A DNA stretch of 64,000 nucleotides from DASSUW01 sp963835525 (GTDB lineage Bacteria; Actinomycetota; Thermoleophilia; Solirubrobacterales; Solirubrobacteraceae), in contig CAWIFM010000008.1 in NCBI GenBank assembly GCA_963835525.1, forward strand, positions 434,001-498,000. Reading direction: 5' to 3'. The notes beneath the pieces are model-generated. The model was not told where the DNA came from. It saw only the letters and a list, made by a program, of their open reading frames with translations, and did not search any database. Made by a program: the position numbers and the translations under genes. Position 1 is the stretch's first letter. Every line of letters starts with the position of its first letter. Shown here piece by piece: positions 26,511-35,463 of the stretch.

Positions 26511-28816
26511 CAGCCGATGATGATCTTCCGCGCGGCGTACTGCGCCATGCCCATCACCGTCAGCTGCGGGTTCACGTGCACGCTGGTGGGGAACACGCTC
26601 GCGTCGCAGAGGTAGACGTTGTCCGCCCCGCGCACGCGGAAGTCCTCATCGACGACTGCGCCGAGCGCGTTGCCGCCCTGCGGGTGCGCGCTCGTCATCA
26701 GGAGGTCGTCGGACTCGAGGACCCGCTTGGGGAGCTCGGTCAGCGATTCCGGGGTGCTGTACTCCTGCCAGCCGAAGGTGGCCGGCATGACGCGCTCGGC
26801 GCCGGCCTTCATCCAGATCCGCCCCGCGACCTGGAGGCCCTCCACGAGCGCCTTCTGGTCGTCGCACGACAGGTCGAACTCGATCTCCGGCGCGTGCTTG
26901 CCCGCCTTCACGCGGCCCGGCGTCGTCGTCCCGACCAGCACCCCCGAGCAGGCCATGTGGCGGTAGCGCTGCATGTTGTCGAAGTGGCGGTCGAACCAGC
27001 CCGGCATGGCCAGCGCCTGCGTCGCGGGCGGGTTGAACCAGGTCTCCACCAGGTAGCGCGGCACGCCGTTCGAGGACCGGTAGGCGTCGGACATCTGGAT
27101 GCCGTCGAACGAGTCGACTTCGTCGGGGAAGTCGGCGGTGAGCGGCGAGTTGATGTTGAAGTGCAGGTCGCGCCCGACGGCGTCCCCGCCGAGCCCGCTG
27201 CGCTGGAGCAGGTAGCTCGAGCCGATCGCGCCGGCCGCGATCACGATCTCGTCGGCCTCGACCTCGATGCGCTTACCGCTCGGGCCGTGGCGGCCGACGA
27301 CGCGCCCGGCACGCTCGACCTTCTCGACGTGCACGTCCGCCATCAGCTCGAGCCCGTAGTCGTGCTGCGCCTGCGGCAGCACGGTGTCGAGCGTGGAGAG
27401 CTTGGCGCCGTAGCCGCAGCCGATGTTGCAGTAGCCGGTGGCGCGGCAGCGGTGGGAGATGTTCGCGTGCATCCGCTCGAACTCGCCGGGCAGGTCGAGC
27501 TCGCCCACGGCCTGCTTGAAGCGCTTGGCGGCCTCGGTGACCGTCTTCTCGGCGATCTCCGACACGCCGAACCGGGTGCGCACGTCCGCGATCGCCGCCT
27601 TCAGCGCGGCGCGGTCGAGCCCGCGCGGCTCCCACTGCTCGAGCACGAGCTCGGGCGGGTCGAGGCAGAGCGCGTTGTTGATCGTGGTGCCGCCGCCGAC
27701 GCACATGCCCTGGAGCACCTGGAGGCTGAAGTTGGTGGCGAGCTGGAGCGCGCCCTCGTTGTAGAGGCGCAGGTACTGGACGACCTCGTCGTCGCCGAAC
27801 TCGCGCGGGTCGACGTGCGGGCCGCGCTCGAGCACCAGCACCTTGCGGCCGGACTCGGCGAGGCGGTGGGCGAGGATCCCGCCGGCGGCGCCCGAGCCGA
27901 TGACCACGGTGTCGTAGCGGCGGTGCGGCGGCTCGTCGAGCGTCACCAGCCGCGGCGGGTGGATCGCGTCCTCGGGCAGCGGCAGCCGGCCGTCGGGGCG
28001 GCGGTGCTCGTAGACGGTGTAGCCGATCGAGGCCCACGAGCGGCGGTCGCCGTAGTAGCCGAGGTAGGACATCTGCGAGCCGGTGCGGATCAGCGCCTGG
28101 ACGATCGGCCGCAGCGGCTGCAGGACGCGTCGCTGGGCGATCTCCTCCATCCGCTTCTCCAGGAACTTCTTGCGCGTCGCCGGGTCCAGCAGGGACAGCG
28201 GCGGGCGGACCGTCAACAGCGGCCACAGGCCGAGGGCGGTCAGGCCAACCTGGATGCGCGCCTTGCCGGTGGAGTCGAGGCCGGCGAGGTAGCGGTCGAC
28301 GTTGCGGGCGACCTCGCGCGGCGCGATCACCTCCCGCTCGCCCTCGATCGCGACCTCGGCGACGGCGGCGAGCGTGAAGAAGGCGAGCGGGTTCAGGAAC
28401 CGCAGGTCCTGTCCGTCGCGGGCCGCGCGCAGCCACAGCCACGTGAAGAGGCCGGCGAGCACGACGTCGATCCCCATCCAGGCGAACAGCGCGGCGGTGG
28501 CGTCGACGTCGCCGGCCAGGGGCAGCTCCATCGGCGGGGCGCCGCCCCAGATCAGCGTGGCGATCTGGCCGAGCACGAGCGCCACGTAGCCGGCGGCGAT
28601 CACCAGCGCGAGGCCGCCCCAGCGCCGCACGTCGGCCGCGCCGAGCGCCGACAGCATCACAAACAGCGCGTCCTTCGCGAACGAGTTCGGGAGGCTGACG
28701 AGCGTCCCGGTGTCGCCGTCGACGACGTACCCGACGGCCAGCAGCGCGCTCCAGATCGCATGAGCGATGAGGACGCCGCGGAGCCAGCGCTCAGAGGTAC
28801 TCAGTGCTCCCGGCAC
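26510..28816 (-). CDS. GMC-family oxidoreductase with N-terminal membrane domain
   Basis: 768 residues. Four membrane helices lie within the first 135 residues (LRGVLIAHAIWSALLAVGY, LALVIAAGYVALVLGQIATLIW, MGIDVVLAGLFTWLWL). The FAD Rossmann motif is VVIGSGAAGGILAHRLAE, the second flavin contact is CVGGGTTINNALC, and the catalytic His-Asn region is MTSAHPQGGNALGAVV ... SVHVNPQLTVMGMA. A cysteine cluster, CRATGYCNIGCGYGAK, resembles one in long-chain alcohol oxidases and FAD glucose dehydrogenases, where it can bind iron-sulfur. It probably oxidises a hydrophobic alcohol or sterol at the membrane. It starts the two-gene operon with the amine oxidase. Confidence 0.87.
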   Translation of the reverse strand: MPGALSTSERWLRGVLIAHAIWSALLAVGYVVDGDTGTLVSLPNSFAKDALFVMLSALGAADVRRWGGLALVIAAGYVALVLGQIATLIWGGAPPMELPLAGDVDATAALFAWMGIDVVLAGLFTWLWLRAARDGQDLRFLNPLAFFTLAAVAEVAIEGEREVIAPREVARNVDRYLAGLDSTGKARIQVGLTALGLWPLLTVRPPLSLLDPATRKKFLEKRMEEIAQRRVLQPLRPIVQALIRTGSQMSYLGYYGDRRSWASIGYTVYEHRRPDGRLPLPEDAIHPPRLVTLDEPPHRRYDTVVIGSGAAGGILAHRLAESGRKVLVLERGPHVDPREFGDDEVVQYLRLYNEGALQLATNFSLQVLQGMCVGGGTTINNALCLDPPELVLEQWEPRGLDRAALKAAIADVRTRFGVSEIAEKTVTEAAKRFKQAVGELDLPGEFERMHANISHRCRATGYCNIGCGYGAKLSTLDTVLPQAQHDYGLELMADVHVEKVERAGRVVGRHGPSGKRIEVEADEIVIAAGAIGSSYLLQRSGLGGDAVGRDLHFNINSPLTADFPDEVDSFDGIQMSDAYRSSNGVPRYLVETWFNPPATQALAMPGWFDRHFDNMQRYRHMACSGVLVGTTTPGRVKAGKHAPEIEFDLSCDDQKALVEGLQVAGRIWMKAGAERVMPATFGWQEYSTPESLTELPKRVLESDDLLMTSAHPQGGNALGAVVDEDFRVRGADNVYLCDASVFPTSVHVNPQLTVMGMAQYAARKIIIG

Positions 28817-28852
28817 GCACCGACGGTACCCGCACGCTGCCGTCGTGTCGAG

Positions 28853-30581
28853 CTAGCCCTGCTCTCTGTGCTCCCCCCGCAGCACGTCGAAGCCCGGGCC
28901 GCCCGACAGCACGTCGGTCCCGTGCTCACCGTCCAGCCGGTCGTCGCCCTCGCCGCCGTACAGCGTGTCGTCGTCGTCGCCGCCCTCGATCCGGTCGCGG
29001 CCGCCGTCGCCGAACAGCGCGTCGTCGCCGTCGCGGCCGTCGATCGTGTCGTCGCCCCCGAGGCCGCAGATCACGTCGTCGCCGCGCGTGCCGCGGAGGC
29101 GATCGCTGCCCGGCGTGCCGGTGATCGTGCACGGCCGCGGCGAGGCGTTGAACTCCTCGACGCCCATCACCGGCCGCAGCTCGCGCTCCACGTCGTGCGT
29201 CGAGAAGGCCCGCCGCAGCAGATCGTGCCCGAGCGCGTTGCCGATCGCGGCCATGATCATGCCCTGGTCGAGCGAGAGGTAGGACTTCGCCACGACGCCG
29301 GTGTCGACGTTGACCGAGTCCCGGAAGCCCCAGCGGGTGTAGATGCCGAACTCGCGCTCGAGCCGTGCGAGGTTGGTCATGCGTCTCGCGCGGCGCGTAG
29401 CGCAGGGCGAGGAAGGCCGCGTGCGGGGTGACGACGCCGTTCGTGTAGGCGCTCGCCGGGGGGTCCGGCAGCGCCGGCCGGTCCGGGCAGCCCGGCCAGC
29501 CGTGGTCGACCCGCGCGGCGTTGTCGCCCGACGGGTAGCCGCCGGGATCGCTGCCGATGCCGTCGACGCCGTAGGTCGCGTAGCCGCCCTCGGGGATGTC
29601 GGACGGCGAGAAGCCCCAGTAGCCGTAGCCGGCCTCGACCATGCCGTGATGGATCTGCGCCGCGACCGTGAGCGGGTGGTTGGCGCCCCAGCTCCCCGGG
29701 CCCCAGCGCTCCTCGGGCAGGAACAGCGCCGGCATCAGCGCCTCGAACATCGACCCGCCCCAGCTCGGCGTGACCAGCGTGCCGTTGTAGGCCAGCGCGC
29801 CGTCGTAGACCGAGGTGCCGTAGTAGGTGCGCGTGAAGCCGACCGGACGCGTCTCGGTCCAGCTCCAGTCGCAGGTGTCGACCGGGAACGCGCGGTAGGG
29901 GCCGAAGTGGACCCGCTCCGGCACCTCGCCCTTGGCGATGCCGATGTAGGCGCCGATCCGCGACTCGCTGACGATCGTGTTGTAACAGCACGGCGCCCCG
30001 CCGGTGTCCGGCACGTAGTGGAAGAGCATCTGGTTGGCTTCCGGCCGGTAGTAGAAGCCGAAGTCCATCGAGTCGTAGACGTCGCTCGCCCGGCGCGAGA
30101 GCTCCGGGACCCGCTCGGCGACGATCTTCAGGCCGACCGCCAGCCAGCCGTTGTCGACCGTCGAGAGGATCGGCGTCAGCGGGTCGCCGGACGGTGGCCA
30201 GACCGTCAGCTTCTCGCCCGTCCGGTGGTCGTACCAGTTGTAGAACTGGCCGCTCGGCGCGTGCCGTTCGAGCCCCTCGACCGTGCCGATCGTGCGGCGC
30301 AGGCGCGACACGAGCTCGGAGCGGCGGATGATGCCGAGCTTCTCGGCCACCACGGCGCTCCACATGTACGCGCCGATGTTCGTCGTCGACGTCTGGACGC
30401 TGCGATCCCCGTCGCTCTCGAGGATGTCGGCGGGCAGCCCGCTGCCCGCGTCGGTCATCGCCTCGAACGAGCGCCAGGTGCCCTCTGCGTAGCGCTCCAG
30501 CGTGCGCTCGCTCGCCATCGCCGGCTGCGCGACCATCAGCGCAGCGGTCAGCACCACAACCCCTGCCACGACCCTTCTCAT
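28853..30581 (-). CDS. Secreted glucoamylase-like protein with C-terminal RTX repeats (one frameshift)
   Basis: A signal peptide (VVVLTAALMVAQPAMAS) and a glucoamylase-like (COG5368) alpha/alpha-barrel with SSTTNIGAYMWSAVVA-like residues (TSTTNIGAYMWS), FYNWYD, STVDNGWLAVGL, SWGGSMFEALMP and GYWGFSPSD. The frame breaks near 29390: one frame ends with HAAFLALRYAPRE and the next resumes LARLEREFGIYTRWGF ... VNVDTGVVAKSYLSLDQGMIMAAIGNA, the expected end of the barrel. The tail carries seven or so RTX nonapeptides. The family hydrolyses glucans or cyclic beta-1,2-glucan-like substrates. Treat as one gene, with a sequencing indel or real frameshift. ATG 30581 has a GGGGGGAG ribosome site. Confidence 0.82.
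28865..29119 (-). repeat. RTX (GGxGxDxLx) calcium-binding repeats
   Basis: Tandem nonapeptides encoded on the minus strand: GLGGDDTIDG, GRDGDDALFG, GDGGRDRIEG, GDDDDTLYG, GEGDDRLDG, GPGFDVLRG. They form a parallel beta-roll that binds calcium and usually marks secreted proteins of Gram-negative type-I export. Here a Sec signal peptide is present instead. Confidence 0.8.
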
Positions 30582-30631
30582 GCGACTCCCCCCGAGTTTC
30601 GCCGATCGGTCGACGAAACCGTAGCGCGCCG

Positions 30632-31651
30632 CTAGATCGCTTGCTTGTTGAGCCGCTTGCGGTAGAGCAGGCGCTGGTCGGCGCGATCGAGCAGGGCCTG
30701 GCCGATCTGGCCGTCGGCGGGCCCGACCGCCCACGCGAAGCTCGCCCGCACGGTGGGGATGCCGGACGGGAAGTCGGCGCCGGCGATCGCATCCTCGAGC
30801 GAGGCGACGATCCGCGCCACGCCGCTTGAGCGGGCTCCCGGGGCGATGACGGCGAACTCGTCGCCACCGAGGCGGGCCAACGTGTCGCCCTCGCGGACGA
30901 CCTCCGCGCAGGCGGACGAGACGGCGCGCAGCACCGCGTCGCCGATCGGGTGGCCGTACTCGTCGTTGATCGCCTTGAAGGCGTCGAAGTCGAACAGCAC
31001 CAGCGCGACGCCGTCGGGCCGCCCGACCGCCCGCTCCAGCGCGGCGTCGAAGCTGCGGCGGTTGTAGAGCGCGGTCAGCGGGTCGCGCTCGGCCATCACG
31101 CGCTGGCGCGCCTCGGCGCGTAGCAGGCGGCGCTTGAGCAGCTGCATCACGAACGACTCGCCGGCGATGGCGACCGCGAAGGCCAGCGCCCGGGCGGGGT
31201 AGGCGGTCTCGATCGCGATGGGGTCGTAGAGCAGCGGCGTGGCGTAGACCGCGGCGAACAGCGCCACCAGCGGCCACGCCATGCGCGGGGGGAAGAAGTA
31301 GGCGATGAAGAGCGAGGTGAAGAGCAGCAGCGGCCCGAGGAAGCTGTTGGCGCCGCCGGACGCCCAGATGGCCCCGGCCACGAGCGGCGCCGTGGTGGCG
31401 GTGACCGCCGCGCGGCTGCGCAGCGACATCGTCGCGCGCGTCAGATAGAGGACCAGCGAGATCGCGCCCCACAACACGGCGGCGCCGGCGACCGCCAGCC
31501 CTTCGAGCAGATGCGCGTGCGTAGACCCGGGCAGCGCGAACATGGCCGCGCCAACCAGGCCGGCAGTGGTCCACATCCCCGCCGAGACGAGGTCGGCGAG
31601 TCGCCCCTCGTCGCGAGGGTCCTCATAGATCGGGTAATCCGCGCTCGACAT
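30632..31651 (-). CDS. Membrane diguanylate cyclase (GGDEF domain)
   Basis: The N-terminal half has about six membrane helices (residues 20-165). The C-terminal domain is a GGDEF cyclase with its active site intact: DPLTALYNRRSFDAAL, FDFDAFKAINDEYGHPIGDAVL and the RLGGDEFAVIAP signature. It makes cyclic di-GMP from GTP in response to a membrane-sensed signal. No inhibitory RxxD site is evident just before GGDEF. No EAL partner gene is nearby. Divergent/adjacent genes are the glucoamylase-like gene (downstream, same strand) and the S4 protein (upstream). Confidence 0.92.
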   Translation of the reverse strand: MSSADYPIYEDPRDEGRLADLVSAGMWTTAGLVGAAMFALPGSTHAHLLEGLAVAGAAVLWGAISLVLYLTRATMSLRSRAAVTATTAPLVAGAIWASGGANSFLGPLLLFTSLFIAYFFPPRMAWPLVALFAAVYATPLLYDPIAIETAYPARALAFAVAIAGESFVMQLLKRRLLRAEARQRVMAERDPLTALYNRRSFDAALERAVGRPDGVALVLFDFDAFKAINDEYGHPIGDAVLRAVSSACAEVVREGDTLARLGGDEFAVIAPGARSSGVARIVASLEDAIAGADFPSGIPTVRASFAWAVGPADGQIGQALLDRADQRLLYRKRLNKQAI

Positions 31652-31696
31652 CGCGATCCCCCACGCAATCGGTCGCGCGGCGTCGGGCCTTGAGGG

Positions 31697-31906
31697 CTAT
31701 CGCACGACGCGCAGGGCCTCGTCTCCCGCGCGCACCTCGTCGCCCGGGAACAGCTGGCGGCCGCGCCGGTTCTCCGGCTCGCCGTTGACGGTCACCGCCG
31801 TCGCGGCCAGGAACGCCTTCGCCTCGCCGGTGGAGTCGACCACCCCGGCGAGCTTGAGCAGCTGGCCGAGCCGGATCATGTCGGTGGTGATCCGCACCTC
31901 GCGCAC
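31697..31906 (-). CDS. S4-domain RNA-binding protein (YbcJ/YaaA-like)
   Basis: A 69-residue protein made almost wholly of an S4 fold: ITTDMIRLGQLLKLAGVVDSTGEAKAFLAATAVTVNGE (quoted in parts), ending RQLFPGDEVRAGDEALRVVR. S4 proteins bind structured RNA, often rRNA. It starts at a GTG (31906). It is divergent from the small membrane protein at 31930 with only 23 bp between, so the two share a promoter region. Confidence 0.85.
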   Translation of the reverse strand: MREVRITTDMIRLGQLLKLAGVVDSTGEAKAFLAATAVTVNGEPENRRGRQLFPGDEVRAGDEALRVVR

Positions 31907-31929
31907 ACCGACAGCGTAGGATCAACGGC

Positions 31930-32106
31930 GTGCGCTACTGGCTACCGCTGGTGATGGCCTTCGTGCTCCTGTTCGCCGCCACGAAGGTGTCGGCGATCGT
32001 CGCCTTCGTGCTGATCATCGTCGCCTTCGGGCTGGTGATCGAGGTCTCGACGAAGATGATCGAGCAGTCCGGCAAGTCCGGCGGCCTCCACAATCACCGG
32101 CAGTAG
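31930..32106 (+). CDS. Small two-helix membrane protein (58 aa)
   Basis: The start GTG 31930 has AGGA seven nt upstream. The sequence is MRYWLPLVMAFVLLFAATKV, then SAIVAFVLIIVAFGLVIEVS, and a hydrophilic tail STKMIEQSGKSGGLHNHRQ. Two hydrophobic stretches suggest a hairpin in the inner membrane. No family is recognised. Its stop overlaps the 3' end of the GH13 gene by 13 bp. Being short and single, it could be a spurious frame, but the ribosome site and hydrophobic pattern support it. Confidence 0.6.
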   Translation: MRYWLPLVMAFVLLFAATKVSAIVAFVLIIVAFGLVIEVSTKMIEQSGKSGGLHNHRQ

Positions 32107-33668
32107 ACGCGGCTCTCCCACGGCCGCAGCGCGCCGCCCGGCTCCCCGATCAGCAGCTCGGCGTCCTCCCAGCCGGTGAGGTCGACCGGCACCTCCTCGC
32201 CCGAGAAGTTCCCCAGGACGAGCAGCTCGGTGTCCTCGTGCCGCCGAGTGAACGCGTACACGCGCTCGTCCTCCTCGAGCAGCATCGTGAAGTCGCCGTG
32301 CGCGACGGCCGGCACGGTGTGGCGCAGCTCGATCAGCCGCCGGTAGTGGTGAAAGACCGAGCCGGGGTCGGCGCGCTGGGCCTCGGCGTTGAGCTCGGAG
32401 TGGTTCGGGTTGACGGCCAGCCACGGCGTGCCGGTGGTGAACCCCGCATGCGGTGAGGCGTCCCACTGCATCGGCGTGCGCGCGTTGTCGCGGCTGCGAT
32501 CGCGCAGCGCCGGCAGCGACTCCGCACCCGCCTCGGCGTAGTGGTTGAGCGACTCGATGTCGCGGAACTCGCCGATCGAGCTGAACGGGAAGTTCGTCAT
32601 CCCGAGCTCCTCGCCCTGGTAGACGAACGGCGTCCCGCGGTGCAGGTGCAGCACCGTGCCGAGCATCTTGGCCGCCTCGGGGCTGCCGTCGCCGAAGCGC
32701 GAGACCACCCGCGGCTGGTCGTGGTTGTTCCAGTACAGGCTGTTCCAGCCGCGCTCGGCCAGCCCGTCCTGCCAGCGCCCGAACGAGCGCTTGAGATCGC
32801 GCAGCCGCAGCGGGTGGTAGTCCCACTTCCAGCCGTCCTCGTCGAGCTGCACGTGCTCGAACTGGAACACCATGTCGAGCTCCCGGCGCTCGGGGTCGGT
32901 GAACAGCTTCGCGTCCTCCAGCGTCACGCCCGGCATCTCGCCGACGGTGAGCGGCGTGTCGCGGCCCTCGAACACCTCGCGGTGCATCTCCTGCATGAAC
33001 TCGTGGATGCGCGGCCCGGAGATGTAGTAGGGCGAGCCGTCGCCGCCGGGCGCGTCGGGCAGCGACGTGTCCTTGGAGATCATGTTGATGACGTCCATGC
33101 GGAAGCCGTCGACGCCGCGGTCGAGCCACCAGCGCATCATCGAGTAGATCGCCTGCCGGACCTCCGGGTTCTCCCAGTTGAGGTCGGGCTGCTTGCGCGA
33201 GAACAGGTGGAGGTAGTACTGGCCGGTCGCGTCGTCGAGCTCCCACGTGGGGCCGGAGAAGAACGAGCGCCAGTTGGTCGGCTGGTCGCGCCACCAGTAC
33301 CAGTCGCGCTTCGGGTTGTCCCGCGAGCTGCGCGACTCGACGAACCACGGGTGCTCGTCGGACGTGTGGTTGACCACGAGGTCCATCACGAGCTTCATCC
33401 CGCGCTCGTGGACCCCCGCCAGCAGCTCGTCGAACTGCTCCAGCGTCCCGAACATCGGGTCGACGTCCTGGTAGTCGCTGATGTCGTAGCCGTTGTCGTC
33501 CTGCGGCGAGCGGTAGATCGGCGACAGCCACAGCACGTCGACGCCCAGCTCGGCGAGGTGGTCGAGCCGGCTGATGATGCCGCCGAGGTCGCCGATGCCG
33601 TCGCCGTCGGAGTCGGCGAAGCTACGCGGGTAGATCTGGTAGACGACGGCGCTCTGCCACCAGGCCAT
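32094..33668 (-). CDS. GH13 alpha-glucosidase / oligo-1,6-glucosidase
   Basis: 524 residues of a classic GH13 enzyme: VYQIYPRSFADSDGDGIGDL, DLVVNHTSDEHPWF, GFRMDVINM (nucleophile Asp), VGEMPGV (acid/base Glu) and NHDQPRVVSRFGD (transition-state Asp). The C-terminal beta domain ends RPWESRVYCR. It hydrolyses alpha-1,4 or alpha-1,6 linkages at the non-reducing end of malto-oligosaccharides; the cytosolic form lacks a signal peptide. Its start overlaps the response-regulator stop by one base (TGATG), so it is the last gene of a kinase-kinase-regulator-glucosidase operon, an unusual link between a two-component system and sugar breakdown. Confidence 0.93.
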   Translation of the reverse strand: MAWWQSAVVYQIYPRSFADSDGDGIGDLGGIISRLDHLAELGVDVLWLSPIYRSPQDDNGYDISDYQDVDPMFGTLEQFDELLAGVHERGMKLVMDLVVNHTSDEHPWFVESRSSRDNPKRDWYWWRDQPTNWRSFFSGPTWELDDATGQYYLHLFSRKQPDLNWENPEVRQAIYSMMRWWLDRGVDGFRMDVINMISKDTSLPDAPGGDGSPYYISGPRIHEFMQEMHREVFEGRDTPLTVGEMPGVTLEDAKLFTDPERRELDMVFQFEHVQLDEDGWKWDYHPLRLRDLKRSFGRWQDGLAERGWNSLYWNNHDQPRVVSRFGDGSPEAAKMLGTVLHLHRGTPFVYQGEELGMTNFPFSSIGEFRDIESLNHYAEAGAESLPALRDRSRDNARTPMQWDASPHAGFTTGTPWLAVNPNHSELNAEAQRADPGSVFHHYRRLIELRHTVPAVAHGDFTMLLEEDERVYAFTRRHEDTELLVLGNFSGEEVPVDLTGWEDAELLIGEPGGALRPWESRVYCR

Positions 33669-34333
33669 CAGCCGGTGCTTCCCGGCACGGCGATCCCCGA
33701 CTCATAGGCGAGCACGACGGCCTGCACGCGGTCGCGGATGCCGAGCTTCATCAGCAGCCGGGCGACGTGGGTCTTGACCGTGGTCTCGCTCACCACCAGC
33801 TCGGCGGCGATCTCGGCGTTCGACAGCCCGCGCGCCACCAGCTTGAACACCTCGACCTCGCGCGCGGTCAGCTCGTCGTAGCCCGGCGGGGGCCCGGCGG
33901 CGGGCGCGGCGCGCGAGAACTCGTGGATCAGGCGCCTGGTGATCGAGGGGGCGAGCAGCGCGTCGCCGCGCGCGACGACGCGGATGCCGGCGGCCAGCTC
34001 CTCGGGCGGCACGTCCTTGAGCAGGAACCCGGACGCGCCGGCTCGCAGCGCCTCGTAGACATACTCGTTGAGGTCGAAGGTGGTGAGCATGAGCACGCGC
34101 GCCGGAGAGTCGCCGCCGCCGGCCACCACGCGCTTCGTGGCCTCGATGCCGTCGAGCTCCGGCATGCGGATGTCCATCAGCACGACGTCGGGGTCGAGTC
34201 GCTTCGCCTGCGCGACCGCCTCGTTGCCGTCGGACGCCTCGCCGATCACGTCGATGTCCTCCTCGGCGTCGAGGATCATGCGGAAGCCGGCGCGCACGAG
34301 CGCCTGGTCGTCGGCGATGAGGACCCGGATCAC
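33668..34333 (-). CDS. NarL/LuxR-family response regulator
   Basis: Receiver with Asp54 (VVLMDIRMPELDG), switch residues (LMLTTFD; GFLLKDV) and LuxR DNA-binding domain (LTAREVEVFKLVARGLSNAE, VSETTVKTHVARLLMKL). 221 residues. GTG start 34333 overlaps the upstream kinase stop (GTGA). It is shared by two tandem kinases and is followed directly by the GH13 gene, which it likely regulates or at least is co-transcribed with. Confidence 0.93.
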   Translation of the reverse strand: MIRVLIADDQALVRAGFRMILDAEEDIDVIGEASDGNEAVAQAKRLDPDVVLMDIRMPELDGIEATKRVVAGGGDSPARVLMLTTFDLNEYVYEALRAGASGFLLKDVPPEELAAGIRVVARGDALLAPSITRRLIHEFSRAAPAAGPPPGYDELTAREVEVFKLVARGLSNAEIAAELVVSETTVKTHVARLLMKLGIRDRVQAVVLAYESGIAVPGSTG

Positions 34334-35463
34334 AGTGGCAACCTAGCGACGACCTCGAACCCGCCGCCCTGCCGGCGGCCCGCGCGCAGCTCGCCGTCGT
34401 AGAGGCGGACCCGCTCCTCCATGCCCACGAGCCCGTGCCCGCCGGCGTTGCCGTTCGCGGCCGGGGCGCCGTTGTCGACGATCTCGAGCTCCAGGTGCTC
34501 GGGCTCCCAGCGCACGGTCACCTCGGTCGGCGCGGCGCCGGCGTGCTTGATCGCGTTGGTGAGCGCCTCCTGCACCACGCGGTAGGCGGCGAGGTCCATG
34601 CCGGCGGGGAGCGAGCGCGGCTCGCCCTCGACGCTCAGGGAGACCGGCAGGCCGGCGGTGCGAGTGCGCTCGACGAGCGCGCCGAGCCGTGCCATGCCCG
34701 GCTGCGGCCCGCGGTCTTCCTCGTGGTGCATGACGCCGAGCAACCGGCGCATCTCTGCCATCGCGGCCCGCCCGACCTCCTCGATGTGGGCCGCAGCGTC
34801 GATCGCCCGCGCGGGATCGCGCTCGAGGATGCGGCGGGCGCCGCCCGCCTGCACGACCATCACCGAGACGCTGTGAGCGACCACGTCGTGCATCTCGCGC
34901 GCGATCCGGCGCCGCTCGTCCGCCGCCGCGCGGGCGACCTCCTCCTCGTGCGCCTCCCGCGCCTGCACCGCCGCCTCGTGCAGCTCCTCGGTGAGCCGCG
35001 TGCGCGTTCGCACGCCGCGCCCGGCGAGCCAGGCGAGCAGCACGAAGGCGGTCGGGAAGATGTAGTCGGTGAAGACCTGGTCCTGCCACGTGGCCGCCAC
35101 ACCGGTCACCCCGACCACGATCACGAACGGCGCGAGCCTGGCGTCGCGGCCCTGGGAAAAGGCGCCCATCGCGTAGCCCATGAAGAGCGCGCCGATCAGC
35201 GGCATCTGGATCGACCTGACCTCGTCGGGCCCGAGGTTGAAGAGGATCCACATCGAGAACATCACGGCGCCCGCGATCACCGGCCGGCTGCGGCGCCAGA
35301 GCAGGGTCAGGTAGCCGGCGGCGACGAGCGCGACGCTCACCGGCTCCGGCGAGCCGGCGCGGGCGAGCAACTCGACCTCGCCGATGACCAGCAGCCCGCC
35401 CGCGAGGACACGGTCGATCCAGCGGCGGTCGAGCCGCCGCGCCCGCGCGATCCAGCGCGTCAC
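34330..35463 (-). CDS. Membrane sensor histidine kinase (LiaS/DesK-type), second of a tandem pair
   Basis: Membrane helices in the first 140 residues, a coiled-coil linker (HEAAVQAREAHEEEVARAAADERRR), then HisKA_3 with MHDVVAHSVSVMVVQAGGARR and HATPase with VVQEALTNAIKHAG and GHGLVGMEERVRLYDG. 377 residues. GTG 35463 overlaps the stop of the first kinase (GTGA), and its own stop overlaps the regulator start. It is a close paralogue of the first kinase (same layout and motifs), so the pair looks like a tandem duplication feeding one regulator. Confidence 0.92.
   Translation of the reverse strand: MTRWIARARRLDRRWIDRVLAGGLLVIGEVELLARAGSPEPVSVALVAAGYLTLLWRRSRPVIAGAVMFSMWILFNLGPDEVRSIQMPLIGALFMGYAMGAFSQGRDARLAPFVIVVGVTGVAATWQDQVFTDYIFPTAFVLLAWLAGRGVRTRTRLTEELHEAAVQAREAHEEEVARAAADERRRIAREMHDVVAHSVSVMVVQAGGARRILERDPARAIDAAAHIEEVGRAAMAEMRRLLGVMHHEEDRGPQPGMARLGALVERTRTAGLPVSLSVEGEPRSLPAGMDLAAYRVVQEALTNAIKHAGAAPTEVTVRWEPEHLELEIVDNGAPAANGNAGGHGLVGMEERVRLYDGELRAGRRQGGGFEVVARLPL

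Noticed and set aside
28853..29380. RTX-repeat frame as a separate gene starting at MTNLARLE
   Set aside because: Its first 80 residues are the expected end of the glucoamylase-like barrel, so it is the shifted continuation of that gene.
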